From an uncultured Acidimicrobiales bacterium (GTDB lineage: Bacteria > Actinomycetota > Acidimicrobiia > Acidimicrobiales > SZUA-35): a stretch of DNA of 64,000 bases. The notes under the pieces were generated by a model. That model did no database searches, was not told the DNA's origin, and was given only the letters and a program-made list of their open reading frames with translations. Positions 31,498-41,643 of this stretch are shown here, in pieces (position 1 is the stretch's first letter; each line of letters starts with the position of its first letter). The translations under genes were made by a program, and so were the position numbers. The stretch spans positions 19,354 through 83,353 of the forward strand of contig CALKTH010000036.1 of the NCBI GenBank assembly GCA_937997485.1, written 5' to 3'.

Positions 31498-33612
31498 GTG
31501 TCTGAGATCGAGATTTGGCCGGGAACGGCTTACCCACTGGGCGCGACCTGGGATGGCTCGGGCACAACGTTCGCGGTCTTCAGCGAGAACGCGGATCGAA
31601 TCGAACTGTGCCTCTTTGACGAGGATGGCTCCGAACGACGAGTCACGTTGCCCGAAGTGACGGCGTTCGTTCACCACGGCTACCTCCCCGGTGTCGGCCC
31701 GGGCCAACGCTACGGCTACCGAGCACACGGCCCGTGGGACCCCCAGCGTGGCATTCGCTGCAACCCTGCCAAGCTGTTGCTCGATCCGTACGCCCGAGCC
31801 ATCGAAGGCGGCGTCACCTTCACACGGGCGATCTATGACCACCTGGGTGACGCCCCCGATCATCCCGACACCACCGATAGCGCACCGTTCGTTCCTCGGT
31901 CGGTCGTGGTCAGCCCGTACTTCGACTGGGGGAGTGATCGTCGACCCAAGCGCCCTCGTCGCGACACGGTGCTGTACGAGGCGCACGTCAAGGGTCTGAC
32001 CATGACGCACCCGGACGTTCCGGACCACCTTCGGGGCACCTACGCCGGCCTCGCTCACCCGGCCATCATCGAACACTTGAAGTCGCTCGGCGTCACTGCC
32101 CTCGAGCTGATGCCCGTCCACCAATACCTCGATGAGCAGTTCCTTCATGACAAGGGCCTGACCAACTATTGGGGCTACGCCACGATCGGCTACTTCGCCC
32201 CCCACAACCAGTACTCAGCGTGGGGCCAAGCAGGGCAGCAGGTGCAGGAGTTCAAGCACATGGTGCGAGCACTCCACGAAAGCGGCATCGAGGTCATCCT
32301 CGACGTTGTCTACAACCACACCTGCGAGGGCAACGCGTGGGGGCCGACCTTCGCTCACAAGGGCCTCGACAACAAGAGTTACTACCGACTCTCACCAGAG
32401 AACGGCAGGCACTACATCGACTACACCGGAACCGGGAACACGCTCAACGTGTCGGCTCCCGACGTGCTCCAGCTGATCATGGATTCGCTGCGCTACTGGG
32501 TCGAGGAGATGCACGTCGACGGCTTCCGCTTCGACCTGGCCTCAGCCCTCGCTCGTGACACACACCACGTCGATCAGTTCGCCGCGTTCTTCGACATCAT
32601 CCATCAGGACCCTGTCCTGCGAACGGTGAAGCTGATCGCCGAGCCGTGGGACGTAGGGGAGGGTGGCTACCAGGTTGGCCGCTTCCCACCATTGTGGAGC
32701 GAGTGGAACGGGCGCTACCGGGACACCATCCGAGACTTCTGGCGGGGTGAGCCCGGCACGCTGGGCGACTTCGCATCGAGTTTCGCCGGCAGTTCCGATT
32801 TGTACGAAAAGACCGGGCGCCGCCCCTCGGCCAGCATCAACTTCGTCACCGCCCACGACGGATTCACGCTCGCCGACCTCGTGTCCTACAACGAGCGAGA
32901 CAACCTGGCGAACGGCGAAGACAATCGCGACGGCGAGTCTCACAATCGCAGCTGGAACTCCGGCGCCGAAGGCCCGACCACGAATCCCGAAGTGCTGGCG
33001 AGACGGCGATCCCGCATCAAGGCCGTCCTCACCACGCTTGTCCTCTCCCAGGGCGTGCCGATGCTCCTGGCCGGGGATGAGTTCGGCCGATCACAGGGCG
33101 GCAACAACAACGCCTATTGCCAGGACAACGAGATCTCGTGGATGGATTGGGAGTCCGTCGATGCCGATCTTCTCGCGTTCACTCAACGCCTCTTGAAGCT
33201 CCGCAAGGAACACCCGGTCTTCCGCCGCCGCCGTTTCTTCGAAGGCTCCGCCGTCCTCGGCGGCGACCTGGCAGACATCGCCTGGTTCTCCCCTGAAGGC
33301 AAGGCCATGACCAGCGAGCACTGGGAGCGACCCCTCGCTCGATCCCTCACCGTGTTCCTCAACGGCCACCAACTTCCGTCTCAGGGCTCTCGAGGCGAGG
33401 CCATCACCGACGCCTGCTTCCTGGTCCTGTTCAACGCCAACAACACGCCGAAGCGTTTCTCCGTCCCGCCCGAGCTCGCCGACCGCTGGTGGCGTATCGA
33501 GCTCGATTCCGCCAGTCCAAAGACTCCGGACCGTCCGGTCGTCGGCAGCGTCACCGCCGATCCCTGGTCAGTCCTCGTCCTGCGAGAAGCTCCCCGAGAG
33601 GACGCCACATGA
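31498..33612 (+). CDS. glgX: Glycogen debranching enzyme (isoamylase type, GlgX)
   Basis: A 704-residue GH13 enzyme that removes alpha-1,6 branches during glycogen breakdown. It has a CBM48 N-domain ([20 protein letters not shown]) and all GH13 regions: [21 protein letters not shown] with the nucleophile Asp, LIAEPWD with the acid Glu, and [16 protein letters not shown]. The open frame begins at 31345 inside the sulfotransferase gene; GTG 31498 is chosen because TACGGT is 7 nt upstream and the protein then starts as usual. GTG 31489 is an alternative. It overlaps glgA by 4 nt. Confidence 0.94.
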   Translation: MSEIEIWPGTAYPLGATWDGSGTTFAVFSENADRIELCLFDEDGSERRVTLPEVTAFVHHGYLPGVGPGQRYGYRAHGPWDPQRGIRCNPAKLLLDPYARAIEGGVTFTRAIYDHLGDAPDHPDTTDSAPFVPRSVVVSPYFDWGSDRRPKRPRRDTVLYEAHVKGLTMTHPDVPDHLRGTYAGLAHPAIIEHLKSLGVTALELMPVHQYLDEQFLHDKGLTNYWGYATIGYFAPHNQYSAWGQAGQQVQEFKHMVRALHESGIEVILDVVYNHTCEGNAWGPTFAHKGLDNKSYYRLSPENGRHYIDYTGTGNTLNVSAPDVLQLIMDSLRYWVEEMHVDGFRFDLASALARDTHHVDQFAAFFDIIHQDPVLRTVKLIAEPWDVGEGGYQVGRFPPLWSEWNGRYRDTIRDFWRGEPGTLGDFASSFAGSSDLYEKTGRRPSASINFVTAHDGFTLADLVSYNERDNLANGEDNRDGESHNRSWNSGAEGPTTNPEVLARRRSRIKAVLTTLVLSQGVPMLLAGDEFGRSQGGNNNAYCQDNEISWMDWESVDADLLAFTQRLLKLRKEHPVFRRRRFFEGSAVLGGDLADIAWFSPEGKAMTSEHWERPLARSLTVFLNGHQLPSQGSRGEAITDACFLVLFNANNTPKRFSVPPELADRWWRIELDSASPKTPDRPVVGSVTADPWSVLVLREAPREDAT

Positions 33613-35033
33613 CCGGCTTCGCCCCGCCGGCTGTGCTCTTCGCTGCCGCCGAGTTGGCACCACTCGCACGGGTCGGTGGCATGGCCGAAGCGGCCTCCGG
33701 GCTGGTTCGGGCGTTGCGAGACCTCGGCACCGACGTTCTTCCGGTGCTCCCGGACTACGGGACCGCCGACGGGCCAATCGCACTTTCCGACGAGGTTTCC
33801 ATCGAGCTTTCCATGCCCGACTGGGCTGGCCCGACCCGAGCCCGCCGCGGAACGCCAGAGGGCGTCGACAACGAGGTCATCTTCGTCGACGCACCAGGAC
33901 TCGCTCGCCCCCACCCATACGTCGACCCGACCACCGGGATGGGCTGGCCCGACAACGACTACCGATTCTTCGTTTTCTCGGCCGCCATCGCCGAGCTCAC
34001 TCGGCTGCTGAAGCCGAACGTGCTGCATCTGAACGATTGGCACACGGCCGCGGCACTCGGCTTCCTCAGCGCAGACGAGACGCCATCGACCGTGCTCACC
34101 ATCCATACGCTCGGTTACCAGGGTGTCTGCAGCGCCGAGTGGCTCCAGCGCATTCCGCATGAGTCGTGGCGGTTCGCCTGGTACGACGTGGCGAACCCGC
34201 TGGTTGGCGCCATCCGTAGCGCCGATCGCATCATCGCCGTGAGCCCGAACTATGCCCGAGAGATTCTGACCGAAGCCGACGGTATGGGTATGCACGACGA
34301 GCTCGCCCGCCGAGGGGATGCCCTGGTCGGCATTCGCAACGGCATTGACGCGTCGGTATGGACACCGGTCGACAATCCCCACCTCGCAGTGCCGTACGGC
34401 GTGAAGGATCGCGAGTCCGGCAAGGCCGCCGCCCGAGCCGCACTGGTGAAGCAGGCGGGTTGGGACGACGATGGCTCGCTGTTGATCACCGTGGTGTCCC
34501 GGCTCGTCGACCAGAAGGGCATCGACCTCGCAATGGCGCTTGCGCCATACCTGGCCTCTGTGCCGGCAAGGATCTTCGTGCTCGGCAGTGGCCAGGCGAA
34601 CATTGCCGAGCTTGTGCGTGAGACCGCAGACGCCAATCCGGACCGCATCTTTGCTGTGACGGACCGCTACGACGAGCCGTTGGCTCACCGCCTCTTCGCT
34701 GGCGGCGATGTGTTCATGATGCCGAGTCGCTTCGAGCCTTGCGGATTGGCTCAAATGCAGTCGATGGCATTCGGAACACCAGCAATCGCCACACCCGTTG
34801 GCGGGCTGGTCGACACGATCATCGATGTTGACGCTGAGCCGAAGATGGGCACAGGTTTTCTCGCCCAATCCAACGACGTGGCTGGATTGGTTGACGCTGT
34901 GCATCGGGCGGCTCGCACGATGCGCGCCGCCCGCACGCGCAAAGCCATTCAGAAGCGAGGGATGACCCATGACTGGAGCTGGGTCAGACCTGCGCAACAT
35001 CATCTCGATCTCTACGCAGAGATCAGCAACTGA
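33609..35033 (+). CDS. glgA: Glycogen synthase (GT5)
   Basis: A 474-residue ADP-glucose-type glycogen synthase. The N-domain starts AVLFAAAELAPLARVGGMAE; LHLNDWHTAA, HTLGYQGVCSAEWL and NGIDASVWTP follow. The C-domain has MPSRFEPCGLAQMQSMAFG and TPVGGLVDTI, the donor site with its catalytic Glu. The usual Lys of the KxGGL motif is Arg here (ARVGGM), which may change donor preference; I would still call it GlgA from length and context. ATG 33609 overlaps the glgX stop (ATGA). The facing glgC supplies ADP-glucose and ends 24 nt away. Confidence 0.93.
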   Translation: MTGFAPPAVLFAAAELAPLARVGGMAEAASGLVRALRDLGTDVLPVLPDYGTADGPIALSDEVSIELSMPDWAGPTRARRGTPEGVDNEVIFVDAPGLARPHPYVDPTTGMGWPDNDYRFFVFSAAIAELTRLLKPNVLHLNDWHTAAALGFLSADETPSTVLTIHTLGYQGVCSAEWLQRIPHESWRFAWYDVANPLVGAIRSADRIIAVSPNYAREILTEADGMGMHDELARRGDALVGIRNGIDASVWTPVDNPHLAVPYGVKDRESGKAAARAALVKQAGWDDDGSLLITVVSRLVDQKGIDLAMALAPYLASVPARIFVLGSGQANIAELVRETADANPDRIFAVTDRYDEPLAHRLFAGGDVFMMPSRFEPCGLAQMQSMAFGTPAIATPVGGLVDTIIDVDAEPKMGTGFLAQSNDVAGLVDAVHRAARTMRAARTRKAIQKRGMTHDWSWVRPAQHHLDLYAEISN

Positions 35034-35057
35034 CGCCCTTTGGCTCGGGTTGCTGGC

Positions 35058-36296
35058 TCAGGTGAAGCGATAGCCCTTGGGGACGGCGACCACCCCGCCG
35101 TCCGAGACGGTGAATCGAGCAGCGTCTTCTTCCGGATTGACACCAATGCGAGTGTTCGGGGGAACGATCACGTTCTTGTCGATCACCGCTTTGTTGATGA
35201 TGCAGCCCTCGCCGATCTGAACATCGTCAAAGAGAATGGCACCGTGCAATTGCGCATGGCGCTCCACCCGGACGTTTGGTGAGATCACCGATTCTCGGAC
35301 GGCACAACCGCTGAGAATGGCACCGTTGGACACCGCGCTGTTCTCCACGTGGGGCGGCGTCACTCCATCAGTGACGAACTTGGCCGGTGGGAGCGACCGC
35401 CCAAGCGTAAAGATCGGCCACTGGCTGTTGTAGAGGCTGAACTTGGGCAGCGGCTGCACCAGATCCATATGGGCGTCGAAGTAGGCGTCGAGTGTTCCAA
35501 CATCTCGCCAATAGCCGCGCTGCTCGTCCTCATCACCCGGAACCATGTTGGCGGAGTAGTCGTACACATGGGCCTCACCCTTGTCGACCAAGGCGGGAAT
35601 GAGGTCGCCACCGAGATCTCGGCTGGAGTCTTCGCTGTCTGCATCTTCGTGAAGGGCCTGGAGCAGCGCCTCCACGTCGAACACGTAGTTGCCCATGGAC
35701 ACGAACGACTCATCCGGGGAGTCGGTCAGACCCGGGGGATCGGCTGGCTTCTCCAAAAACTCGCTGATCTGCGTGCCATCGGGCGCGTCGATCACGCCGA
35801 ATTGGTGCGCCTCGGACCGAGGAGCCCGCAATGCCGCCACGGTGACTCCGGCGCCGCTCTTGATGAGCTGGTCCAGCATCTGCCGAGGATCCATCCGGTA
35901 GATGTGATCGGCGCCGAACACGAACAAGTACTTCGGTTGCTCGTCATGGATGACATTCAGATTCTGGAACAGCGCATCGGCTGAGCCGAGAAACCACTGC
36001 GGACCGGTGCGCATCTGTGCCGGTACGGAGGTGACGTAATTTCCGAGCATGCTCGAGAGGCGCCACGTGCGGGACAGGTGCACGTCGAGCGAGTGGCTCT
36101 TGTACTGGGTCAGCACAACGATCTTGCGATACCCACCGTTCGCCAGGTTGGAGAGGGCGAAATCGATGAGCCGATAGGGGCCTCCGAACGGGACGGCCGG
36201 CTTTGCCCGATCAGCGGTGAGTGGCATCAGACGCTTGCCTTCACCTCCGGCGAGAACGACGGAGAGAACGCGTGGTCGGGAGCCCGTTTCAAGCAT
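35058..36296 (-). CDS. glgC: Glucose-1-phosphate adenylyltransferase
   Basis: GlgC makes ADP-glucose from glucose-1-phosphate and ATP, the controlled step of glycogen synthesis. The 412-residue protein starts with [20 protein letters not shown], the nucleotide loop with the regulatory-site Arg/Lys, and [20 protein letters not shown]. Then come [12 protein letters not shown] with the metal Asp, SEFLEKP, and a C-terminal left-handed beta helix ([16 protein letters not shown]). ATG 36296 has AGGA 7 nt upstream; ATG 36314 is possible. It converges on glgX-glgA and is divergent from the YceI gene over a 329-nt gap that holds a hairpin. Confidence 0.95.
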   Translation of the reverse strand: MLETGSRPRVLSVVLAGGEGKRLMPLTADRAKPAVPFGGPYRLIDFALSNLANGGYRKIVVLTQYKSHSLDVHLSRTWRLSSMLGNYVTSVPAQMRTGPQWFLGSADALFQNLNVIHDEQPKYLFVFGADHIYRMDPRQMLDQLIKSGAGVTVAALRAPRSEAHQFGVIDAPDGTQISEFLEKPADPPGLTDSPDESFVSMGNYVFDVEALLQALHEDADSEDSSRDLGGDLIPALVDKGEAHVYDYSANMVPGDEDEQRGYWRDVGTLDAYFDAHMDLVQPLPKFSLYNSQWPIFTLGRSLPPAKFVTDGVTPPHVENSAVSNGAILSGCAVRESVISPNVRVERHAQLHGAILFDDVQIGEGCIINKAVIDKNVIVPPNTRIGVNPEEDAARFTVSDGGVVAVPKGYRFT

Positions 36297-36625
36297 CGTC
36301 CCATCCTGCCTCATCTCGATGTGCGACGCCGGAATGGGTGGGGGATTTGTCTCCCATTGAGTCGATTGACCCGGTTGAGCGGATCGGGTTTGGCCCGAAC
36401 GCCTCATGTGCGACCAGTCACCAGTGAGGTCTACTGATGTCTGCGGGTACCGAGGGCAGGACCAGCGGCCGCTTCTGGCGGGCGGAACCGGCCGCATACA
36501 ACATGGTTCTTCGCTCTCGCACGGGGTGACTCCTTTGGAGTCACCCCGACCTCCTTTTCCCTGGCCACGGACGCTCGACGACTCCTTTCGATCATCTTTC
36601 ACCAACGCCTGGGCATGATGGGGAG
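36297..36625. other. Noncoding gap between glgC and the YceI gene
   Basis: 329 nt without a convincing gene; short reading frames on both strands have no coding character. It must hold the glgC promoter (leftward) and the YceI promoter (CATGAT at 36614-36619). The hairpin at 36522-36548 is listed separately. No other structure stands out. Confidence 0.6.
36522..36548 (+). terminator. Strong hairpin, terminator-like, in the glgC-YceI gap
   Basis: CGGGGTGACTCC (36522-36533) and GGAGTCACCCCG (36537-36548) form a perfect 12-bp stem with a TTT loop, followed on the plus strand by ACCTCCTTTTCC. No plus-strand gene lies upstream, so it would end a short noncoding transcript or act as an upstream regulatory structure. 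Confidence 0.5.
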
Positions 36626-37336
36626 ATGTCTGGAGCAAAGAAAACCCTTCTCGGTGGCGCCCTCGGTCTGGTCGTGATTCTCGGAGGCCTCGCGTGGTGG
36701 CTTGGATTCTTCGAACAGGCGGCCGAAGAAGTCACGACGGAAGCGGCGGTCGAAGCTGCTGCTGAGGTGCAGGGCGATGCCGTCGCCGATGGTGTCCTCA
36801 CCGACTTGACGGGCAGCTGGACGATCGTGGCCGACGGCGCATCGTTCGTGGGCTACCGGATCGACGAAGTGCTCACGACGGTCGGTGACTTCACAGTGGT
36901 TGGCCGAACCGATGGCGTGACCGGCGCCGTCGAGGCTGACGGCACCACCATCACAGCAACCAACCTCGTGGCCGACATGACCACGATCACGACCGACAAC
37001 AGTGGACGAGACGCCGCCATGCGGGGCCAAGCGCTCGAGACCAGCGAGTTCCCCGAGGCAACGTTCGTGCTCACCTCGCCGATCGAGCTCGGCACGCTGC
37101 CCGGTGATGGCGAGAGCGTGGATGTGGTCGCCAACGGGGACCTCACGATCCATGGCGTGACCCAGTCTGTTGAGTTCCCATTGACCGCAACGGTGACCGG
37201 GCAGACCTTCGTGGTCATCGGCCAACTCGGCATCGCCCTCGCCGACTACGACATCAGCACACCCAGCGCACCGATCGTCGCCAGCGTCGAAGACGAAGGC
37301 ATCCTCGAGCTCCAGCTGATTTTCCAGCGGAGCTAG
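36626..37336 (+). CDS. YceI-family lipid-binding-like protein, membrane anchored
   Basis: A 236-residue protein with an N-terminal transmembrane anchor (about 8-27, [20 protein letters not shown]), an Ala/Glu-rich linker and a YceI beta-barrel domain: [20 protein letters not shown], then [14 protein letters not shown], and [19 protein letters not shown]. YceI proteins bind isoprenoid or polyisoprenoid chains outside the cytoplasmic membrane. CATGAT (36614-36619) is exactly 6 nt before the ATG; the intervening GGGGAG is too close to act as a ribosome site. A hairpin 10 nt after the stop may end transcription. Confidence 0.9.
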   Translation: MSGAKKTLLGGALGLVVILGGLAWWLGFFEQAAEEVTTEAAVEAAAEVQGDAVADGVLTDLTGSWTIVADGASFVGYRIDEVLTTVGDFTVVGRTDGVTGAVEADGTTITATNLVADMTTITTDNSGRDAAMRGQALETSEFPEATFVLTSPIELGTLPGDGESVDVVANGDLTIHGVTQSVEFPLTATVTGQTFVVIGQLGIALADYDISTPSAPIVASVEDEGILELQLIFQRS

Positions 37337-37345
37337 CGCGGTCGT

Positions 37346-37378
37346 CCCCCAAGACCACGAAAACGCTGGTGTTGGGGG
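37346..37378 (+). terminator. Imperfect hairpin after the YceI gene
   Basis: CCCCCAAGACCA and TGGTGTTGGGGG pair over 12 positions with one G-G mismatch, starting 10 nt after the YceI stop. No T run follows, so it is a possible terminator only. From about 37379 to 37505 the gap has a small stem GGGAC/GTCCC (37416-37428) and no gene. Confidence 0.4.
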
Positions 37379-37505
37379 TCAGGCACCCACAGAAGCAGGT
37401 GGCCTCAGGGGTTCAGGGACGCAGTCCCGACGGGGTTCGAGGGGCAGAGCCACAAACAGCCCGAGCGTCAGCGAGGCCCACCAGGAACTCGGGTGAGTGC
37501 GCGGA

Positions 37506-37528
37506 GGGCTCCGAGGAACGAGGAGCCC
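37506..37528 (-). terminator. Hairpin downstream of the F420 oxidoreductase pair
   Basis: GGGCTCC (37506-37512) and GGAGCCC (37522-37528) pair perfectly around 9 nt. It starts 22 nt beyond the stop of the minus-strand gene 37551-38588 and is placed to end that operon. Confidence 0.45.
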
Positions 37529-37550
37529 GAGCACACGAACCCGAAGAGAC

Positions 37551-38588
37551 CTACTCCGCCCAAGCTTTGACCTTTTCGATGATCTCGAGTGGGTTCTCGC
37601 CAACGGGAGTGATGGAGAGTCGGGTGACGCCGGCTTCGCGGTAGGCCTCGATCCGCTCGCGGACGAAGCCTTCGTCGCCGGCCATGGTGGTGGCCTGCAG
37701 ATAGTCGTCGGGGATCAGGGCCTCGGCTTCGCCCCGATGGCCGCTGAGATAGAGGTCTTGGATCTTCTCCGCAGCGTCCCCGTAGCCGTACTTCTGGAAG
37801 AGGGTGTTGTAGAAGTTCTTGCCCTTGGCGCCCATGCCGCCGACGTAGAGCGCAGTCATGCCACGGGCTGCGTCGCGCAGGCCCTGTGCTCCTGCTTCAT
37901 CGGTGATGGAAACGACACCACCGGCCACGACTTCGAGTTCGCCCAGTGAGTCGTCGCGGTTGGCGGTGCCGATGGCGATGTCTTCGGCCCACACGTCGTT
38001 GGCCTTCTCGGGGTGGAAGAAGATCGGAAGCCAGCCCTCGGCCTTCTCTGCGGTCATCTGGATGTTCTTGGGGCCAAGCGAGGCGACGTAGATGGGGATG
38101 TTCTCTCGAACGGGCCGGTTGATGAGCTTCAGGCTCTTGCCGAGGCCGGTGCCTTGATCAGCGGGGAGGGGCAGCTGGTAGTAGCGGCCGTCGTGTTCGA
38201 CCTTTTCCCGCCTCCAGACCTGTCGGCAGATGTCAATGATTTCTTTGGTTCGGCCGATCGGGGCGTCGTATTTCACGCCATGCCAGCCTTCGATCACCTG
38301 GGGGCCAGAGGCGCCGAGACCGAGGACGCAGCGACCGCCGGACAGCGCGTCGATACCAGCGGCAGTCATGCCGATCAGTGTGGGTGTACGTGAGTAGATC
38401 GGGAGGATGCCGGCGCAGATCTCCATGCGCTCGGTAACGGCGGCGAGGTACCCCATGAGGCTGACGGCATCGAAGCTGTACAGCTCGGCCACCCACACCA
38501 TGTCGACGCCGGCGGATTCGTAATCCTTGGCCGTTTGGGCCGTGGCTGCTGGGTCCCCGCCGTAGTTCAGGGTCATGCTCAACTTCAT
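37551..38588 (-). CDS. F420-dependent LLM-class oxidoreductase (345 aa)
   Basis: A luciferase-like TIM-barrel protein with the features of the F420-dependent class: an N-terminal strand MKLSMTLNYGGDP, GVDMVWVAELYSFDAVSLMG, then a long segment ending ALSGGRCVLGLGASGPQVIE and NIPIYVASLGPKNIQ. It should transfer hydride to or from coenzyme F420 on an unknown substrate. Cytoplasmic. Its ATG overlaps the stop of the upstream oxidoreductase by 4 nt, so the two are one translational unit and may form a heteromeric or sequential system. FO for the cofactor is made by fbiC at 5072-7456. Confidence 0.9.
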   Translation of the reverse strand: MKLSMTLNYGGDPAATAQTAKDYESAGVDMVWVAELYSFDAVSLMGYLAAVTERMEICAGILPIYSRTPTLIGMTAAGIDALSGGRCVLGLGASGPQVIEGWHGVKYDAPIGRTKEIIDICRQVWRREKVEHDGRYYQLPLPADQGTGLGKSLKLINRPVRENIPIYVASLGPKNIQMTAEKAEGWLPIFFHPEKANDVWAEDIAIGTANRDDSLGELEVVAGGVVSITDEAGAQGLRDAARGMTALYVGGMGAKGKNFYNTLFQKYGYGDAAEKIQDLYLSGHRGEAEALIPDDYLQATTMAGDEGFVRERIEAYREAGVTRLSITPVGENPLEIIEKVKAWAE

Positions 38589-39583
38589 TGGTTTGTTGCC
38601 TTTCTCACGGCCGGAACGACCTGGGTCAGATATGCGTCGAGGGCCGCATTGTCAAACGGAGCCCGGAGGGCCACGTTGACGAGATCGGCGCCTGCTTCGT
38701 GGTAGGCCAGCACGCGCTCGACCGCCTCTTCGGGGGTACCGAGGAGGGCGCCTCCCTTGATGCGACTCGCCATGGGGCCCCACTGGTTGTCGAGTTCAGC
38801 CTCGATGGCGTCGGCTGATGCTTGGTCGGCACCCATGGAGAAGAGGAGGTTGATGGATCGCTCGATCTCGGCGCCTTCACGACCCTCCCCTTCACACCAA
38901 CGGTCCAGCACCCCGTTGAGCCGCCCGAACTCCTCGGCGGAGATGTAGGCCGCATTCCAGCCGTCTGCGTGTTTCGCTGTGGTGCGGAGCGTGCGCTTCT
39001 CGCCAACACCGCCGATCCACAGCGGCATGTGCCCGTTGTAGGGGCCGGGGAGACAGGAGGCATCTGCGAGCTTGAAGTGTTTGCCGTCGTGACTGGTCCG
39101 GATCGGCTCGGCATCGGGTGTGGTGGCAAGGCCAGCGTCGACGTCATCCGGGCAGCGGAGCAGGCCGGTGATCAGTTCAGCGGCCTCGTCGAGCATGTCG
39201 AGACGGGTTCCCACTGAGGGGAAGTCGTAGCCGTAGGCCTCGGCTTCCCATTCGTGCCAGCCCCCGCCGATCCCCAGCTCGAATCGGCCGTTCGCCAGGT
39301 GATCGATGGTGACGGCGGCTTTGGCGAGCAGTCCGGGGTTTCGGTAGCCCACGTAGAAGACCAGGCACCCGATGCGGGCATTGGTCGTCTCCATCGCCAG
39401 CGCGGCAAGCGTGGCCACGGCTTCGAAGTGCGGCACTGTGCCACCGGCGGGCGGGGCCTCGTAGATGTGATCCCACGCAGAGATCCAGTCCATACCGGCA
39501 TCGTCGAGCATGCGCCAAAGGGCTCGCATCTCGTCCATCTTGAGGTTCTGTTGGCCCACGTGGGCGCCGAGTGAGAGGCTCAC
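38585..39583 (-). CDS. F420-dependent LLM-class oxidoreductase (332 aa)
   Basis: A second LLM-class protein: MDWISAWDHIYEAP near the start is the usual first substrate loop, FELGIGGGWHEWEAEAYGYD is the cofactor-binding glycine stretch and MPLWIGGVGEKRTLR follows. It belongs to a different branch from its partner (37551). The open frame runs to 40411 antisense to the enoyl-CoA hydratase; GTG 39583 is chosen, with TATCTT 7 nt upstream, giving a start VSLSLGAHVGQQNL. It is the first gene of the pair, overlapping the second by ATGA. The next gene is divergent, with 39 nt between starts. Confidence 0.88.
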   Translation of the reverse strand: MSLSLGAHVGQQNLKMDEMRALWRMLDDAGMDWISAWDHIYEAPPAGGTVPHFEAVATLAALAMETTNARIGCLVFYVGYRNPGLLAKAAVTIDHLANGRFELGIGGGWHEWEAEAYGYDFPSVGTRLDMLDEAAELITGLLRCPDDVDAGLATTPDAEPIRTSHDGKHFKLADASCLPGPYNGHMPLWIGGVGEKRTLRTTAKHADGWNAAYISAEEFGRLNGVLDRWCEGEGREGAEIERSINLLFSMGADQASADAIEAELDNQWGPMASRIKGGALLGTPEEAVERVLAYHEAGADLVNVALRAPFDNAALDAYLTQVVPAVRKATNQ

Positions 39584-39622
39584 CGGGCAGAAGATAGGCG
39601 CAACCGAGACCGAGGCCCAAAG

Positions 39623-40417
39623 ATGCTCAGAACCTTCGACGAACCCTTCCTGGCAGAGACGCTGTCCGCCAGCATCGATGCGGCGGGAATCGGTCGGCTC
39701 ACACTGACGCGACCCGAGAAGCTGAACCCCCTGTCGTGGCAGTGCCTGGAGGAGATCACCGAGGCTGCGAACTGGTTCGATCACCAGCGGGGGCTCAAGG
39801 TGGTTGTGGTCAGCGGAGACGGGCGGGCGTTCTCCGCCGGCGCCGACCTGTCGACCTTCTCCGGTCCGAGTGAGCTGTCCACCCGGGAGGTGGCCGAGCA
39901 TGGTCAGCGCATGGCCGACGCGCTGGAGCGGATGCGGCCGCTCTCGATCGTGCGGCTTCAGGGTTGGTGTGTTGGCGGCGGCTTGGTCGTTGCTGCAGCC
40001 TGCGATCTGCGCATCGCGGCGGACGACGCTCGGTTCTCGATCCCGGAGGTCGACCTCGGCATTCCTCTGGCCTGGGGCGGGATTCCGCGGCTCGTCCGGG
40101 AGATCGGACCCGCCTTGACCAAGGAGCTGGTGCTGACCTGCCGCCCGTTCGATGCGGCTGAAGCGAAGGCTGCTGGATTCTTGAACCGAGTGGTGGCCCC
40201 AGACCAGCTCGACGCCGAGGTGGAGGAGTTGGCGACGTCGATTGCTGCCAAGGCGTTGCATGCGGTGTTCTCCACCAAGCAGCACGTCAACGCTGTCACC
40301 GATCAGATGGTCGGCACGATGCGGAGCTTCGCCGACGCTGACGGCCTCGTGACCGCATTTCAAGATCCCGAGTGCGCTGAGGTGCGCAAGAAGTACCTGG
40401 CCGATCGCCAAAAGTGA
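39623..40417 (+). CDS. Enoyl-CoA hydratase/isomerase family protein
   Basis: A 264-residue crotonase-fold protein. RAFSAGADLSTF and GWCVGGGLVVAAACDLRIAA form the CoA-thioester oxyanion hole; FSIPEVDLGIPLAWGG supplies the Glu equivalent to the second catalytic acid of enoyl-CoA hydratase. The position of the first catalytic Glu is not clear, so isomerase or hydrolase activity is also possible. Beta-oxidation-type metabolism fits the acyl-CoA dehydrogenase elsewhere in the window, but the two are not linked. The start ATG at 39623 is the first in frame; no strong ribosome site is present. Confidence 0.87.
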   Translation: MLRTFDEPFLAETLSASIDAAGIGRLTLTRPEKLNPLSWQCLEEITEAANWFDHQRGLKVVVVSGDGRAFSAGADLSTFSGPSELSTREVAEHGQRMADALERMRPLSIVRLQGWCVGGGLVVAAACDLRIAADDARFSIPEVDLGIPLAWGGIPRLVREIGPALTKELVLTCRPFDAAEAKAAGFLNRVVAPDQLDAEVEELATSIAAKALHAVFSTKQHVNAVTDQMVGTMRSFADADGLVTAFQDPECAEVRKKYLADRQK

Positions 40418-40452
40418 GCGCCGAAGCCGAGTGAGTCCGGCAGACTCCTCAG

Positions 40453-41625
40453 GTGTATCGGCTCGCCTATCTCGCCAACTTCATTCTGACGGCGGGCGCC
40501 GGCGTTGTTTTTGCTCTCCTCAGCAATCTTCAGACCGAATTCGGCGTCTCCGATGCAGGCATCGGCTTCATCGCAGCGTCCGGGTTCTTGGGTGCGCTGA
40601 TCACCCAAGTCGCTCTCGCCCCGTTCGCTGATCGCGGTCAGGTCACCCTGGTCGCCGCCGTTGGCCTGATTGCCGGCGCGGCTGGCTCGTTTCTCTTCAT
40701 CGTCGCTGACGAGGTCGTCGGGTTTTCGGCCTCTCGGGCGCTGATCGGCGTCGGGATCGGCCTGTTCATCGTCGCCAGCCGCAAGGCGGTGATCGGCCTG
40801 GATGAAGAAGGGAGCGGCACCCAACTCGGGACGCTGCTTTCGTCCAACGTTGCGGGCTTCATTCTCGGGCCCGTGTTGGGCGCCTTGCTCGTCGAACGCT
40901 TCGGTATCGATGCGCCCTTCGTCGTGCTCGGGGTTGCCACGCTTCTGGTCACGCCGCCGGCTCTGTGGTGGATCAAGGACGCACCCGTCGCCACCTCCGA
41001 GGTTCGCTACCGCGACATGATTCCGTTGGTGCGCCGCCCGGGAGTGCAGGCAGCGATGGCCGCTCAGGTCGTGTTCTTCACCAACATCGGCATCTTTGAC
41101 AGCACGCTCGACGTGTACTTCACCGACCTCGGCGCTTCAGACACGATGGTCGCTCTTCTGCTGCTTCTCATCGGGCTACCGCTGCTGATACTTCCGACCT
41201 TCACCGGACGACTCGTCGATCGGGATGGTGGGGAGCGGGTCATGCTGTTGGCGTTGGCTGCGACCGTTCCCGCTCTTCTGGGGTACGGAATCGCACCGAT
41301 CCTGGCCGTGGTGGCTCTTGCCGGTGTGTGCCAAACCACCGTCGAGTCCTTCGCCTTCCCCGCCACCCAGGTCGTGGTGGTGAAGGAGACCGGAGCGAGT
41401 GAAGCGGCGATCGGTCAGGCCTTGCTCGACATCGTTGGGAGCAGCATGGCGGCCAGTTCATCGTTCGTCGCTCCGCTCATCTATTCCGCGCTCGGCGCTC
41501 GGGGCCTGTTCAGCCTGGCTGCGCTGAACGCTGCTGCCATGCTCGCCTTGAGTGCGCAGCGGCTTCGCGTTCGAGACCGTCAACCGCACGACCCCGTGCC
41601 GGCAGGCTCCATCTCCGGTCTCTGA
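40453..41625 (+). CDS. Major facilitator superfamily transporter (390 aa)
   Basis: A 12-helix membrane transporter. The first helix begins YRLAYLANFILTAGAGVVFA; the loop after helix 2 (LAPFADRG) is the shortened MFS motif A, and a second copy (TGRLVDRDGGER) follows helix 8, as expected from the internal duplication. Substrate unknown; a drug or metabolite exporter is possible. GTG 40453 is 6 nt after CAGACT. It lies 35 nt after the enoyl-CoA hydratase and 18 nt before the aminotransferase on the same strand. Confidence 0.87.
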   Translation: MYRLAYLANFILTAGAGVVFALLSNLQTEFGVSDAGIGFIAASGFLGALITQVALAPFADRGQVTLVAAVGLIAGAAGSFLFIVADEVVGFSASRALIGVGIGLFIVASRKAVIGLDEEGSGTQLGTLLSSNVAGFILGPVLGALLVERFGIDAPFVVLGVATLLVTPPALWWIKDAPVATSEVRYRDMIPLVRRPGVQAAMAAQVVFFTNIGIFDSTLDVYFTDLGASDTMVALLLLLIGLPLLILPTFTGRLVDRDGGERVMLLALAATVPALLGYGIAPILAVVALAGVCQTTVESFAFPATQVVVVKETGASEAAIGQALLDIVGSSMAASSSFVAPLIYSALGARGLFSLAALNAAAMLALSAQRLRVRDRQPHDPVPAGSISGL

Positions 41626-41643
41626 CAGCGGTACGTTGGCCGG

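Noticed and set aside
33381..35003. 540-codon minus-strand frame
   Set aside because: Antisense to glgX end and glgA; composition artefact.
39584..40411. N-terminal extension of the second LLM oxidoreductase frame
   Set aside because: Antisense to the enoyl-CoA hydratase; the true protein starts near 39583 by family length and the TATCTT hexamer.
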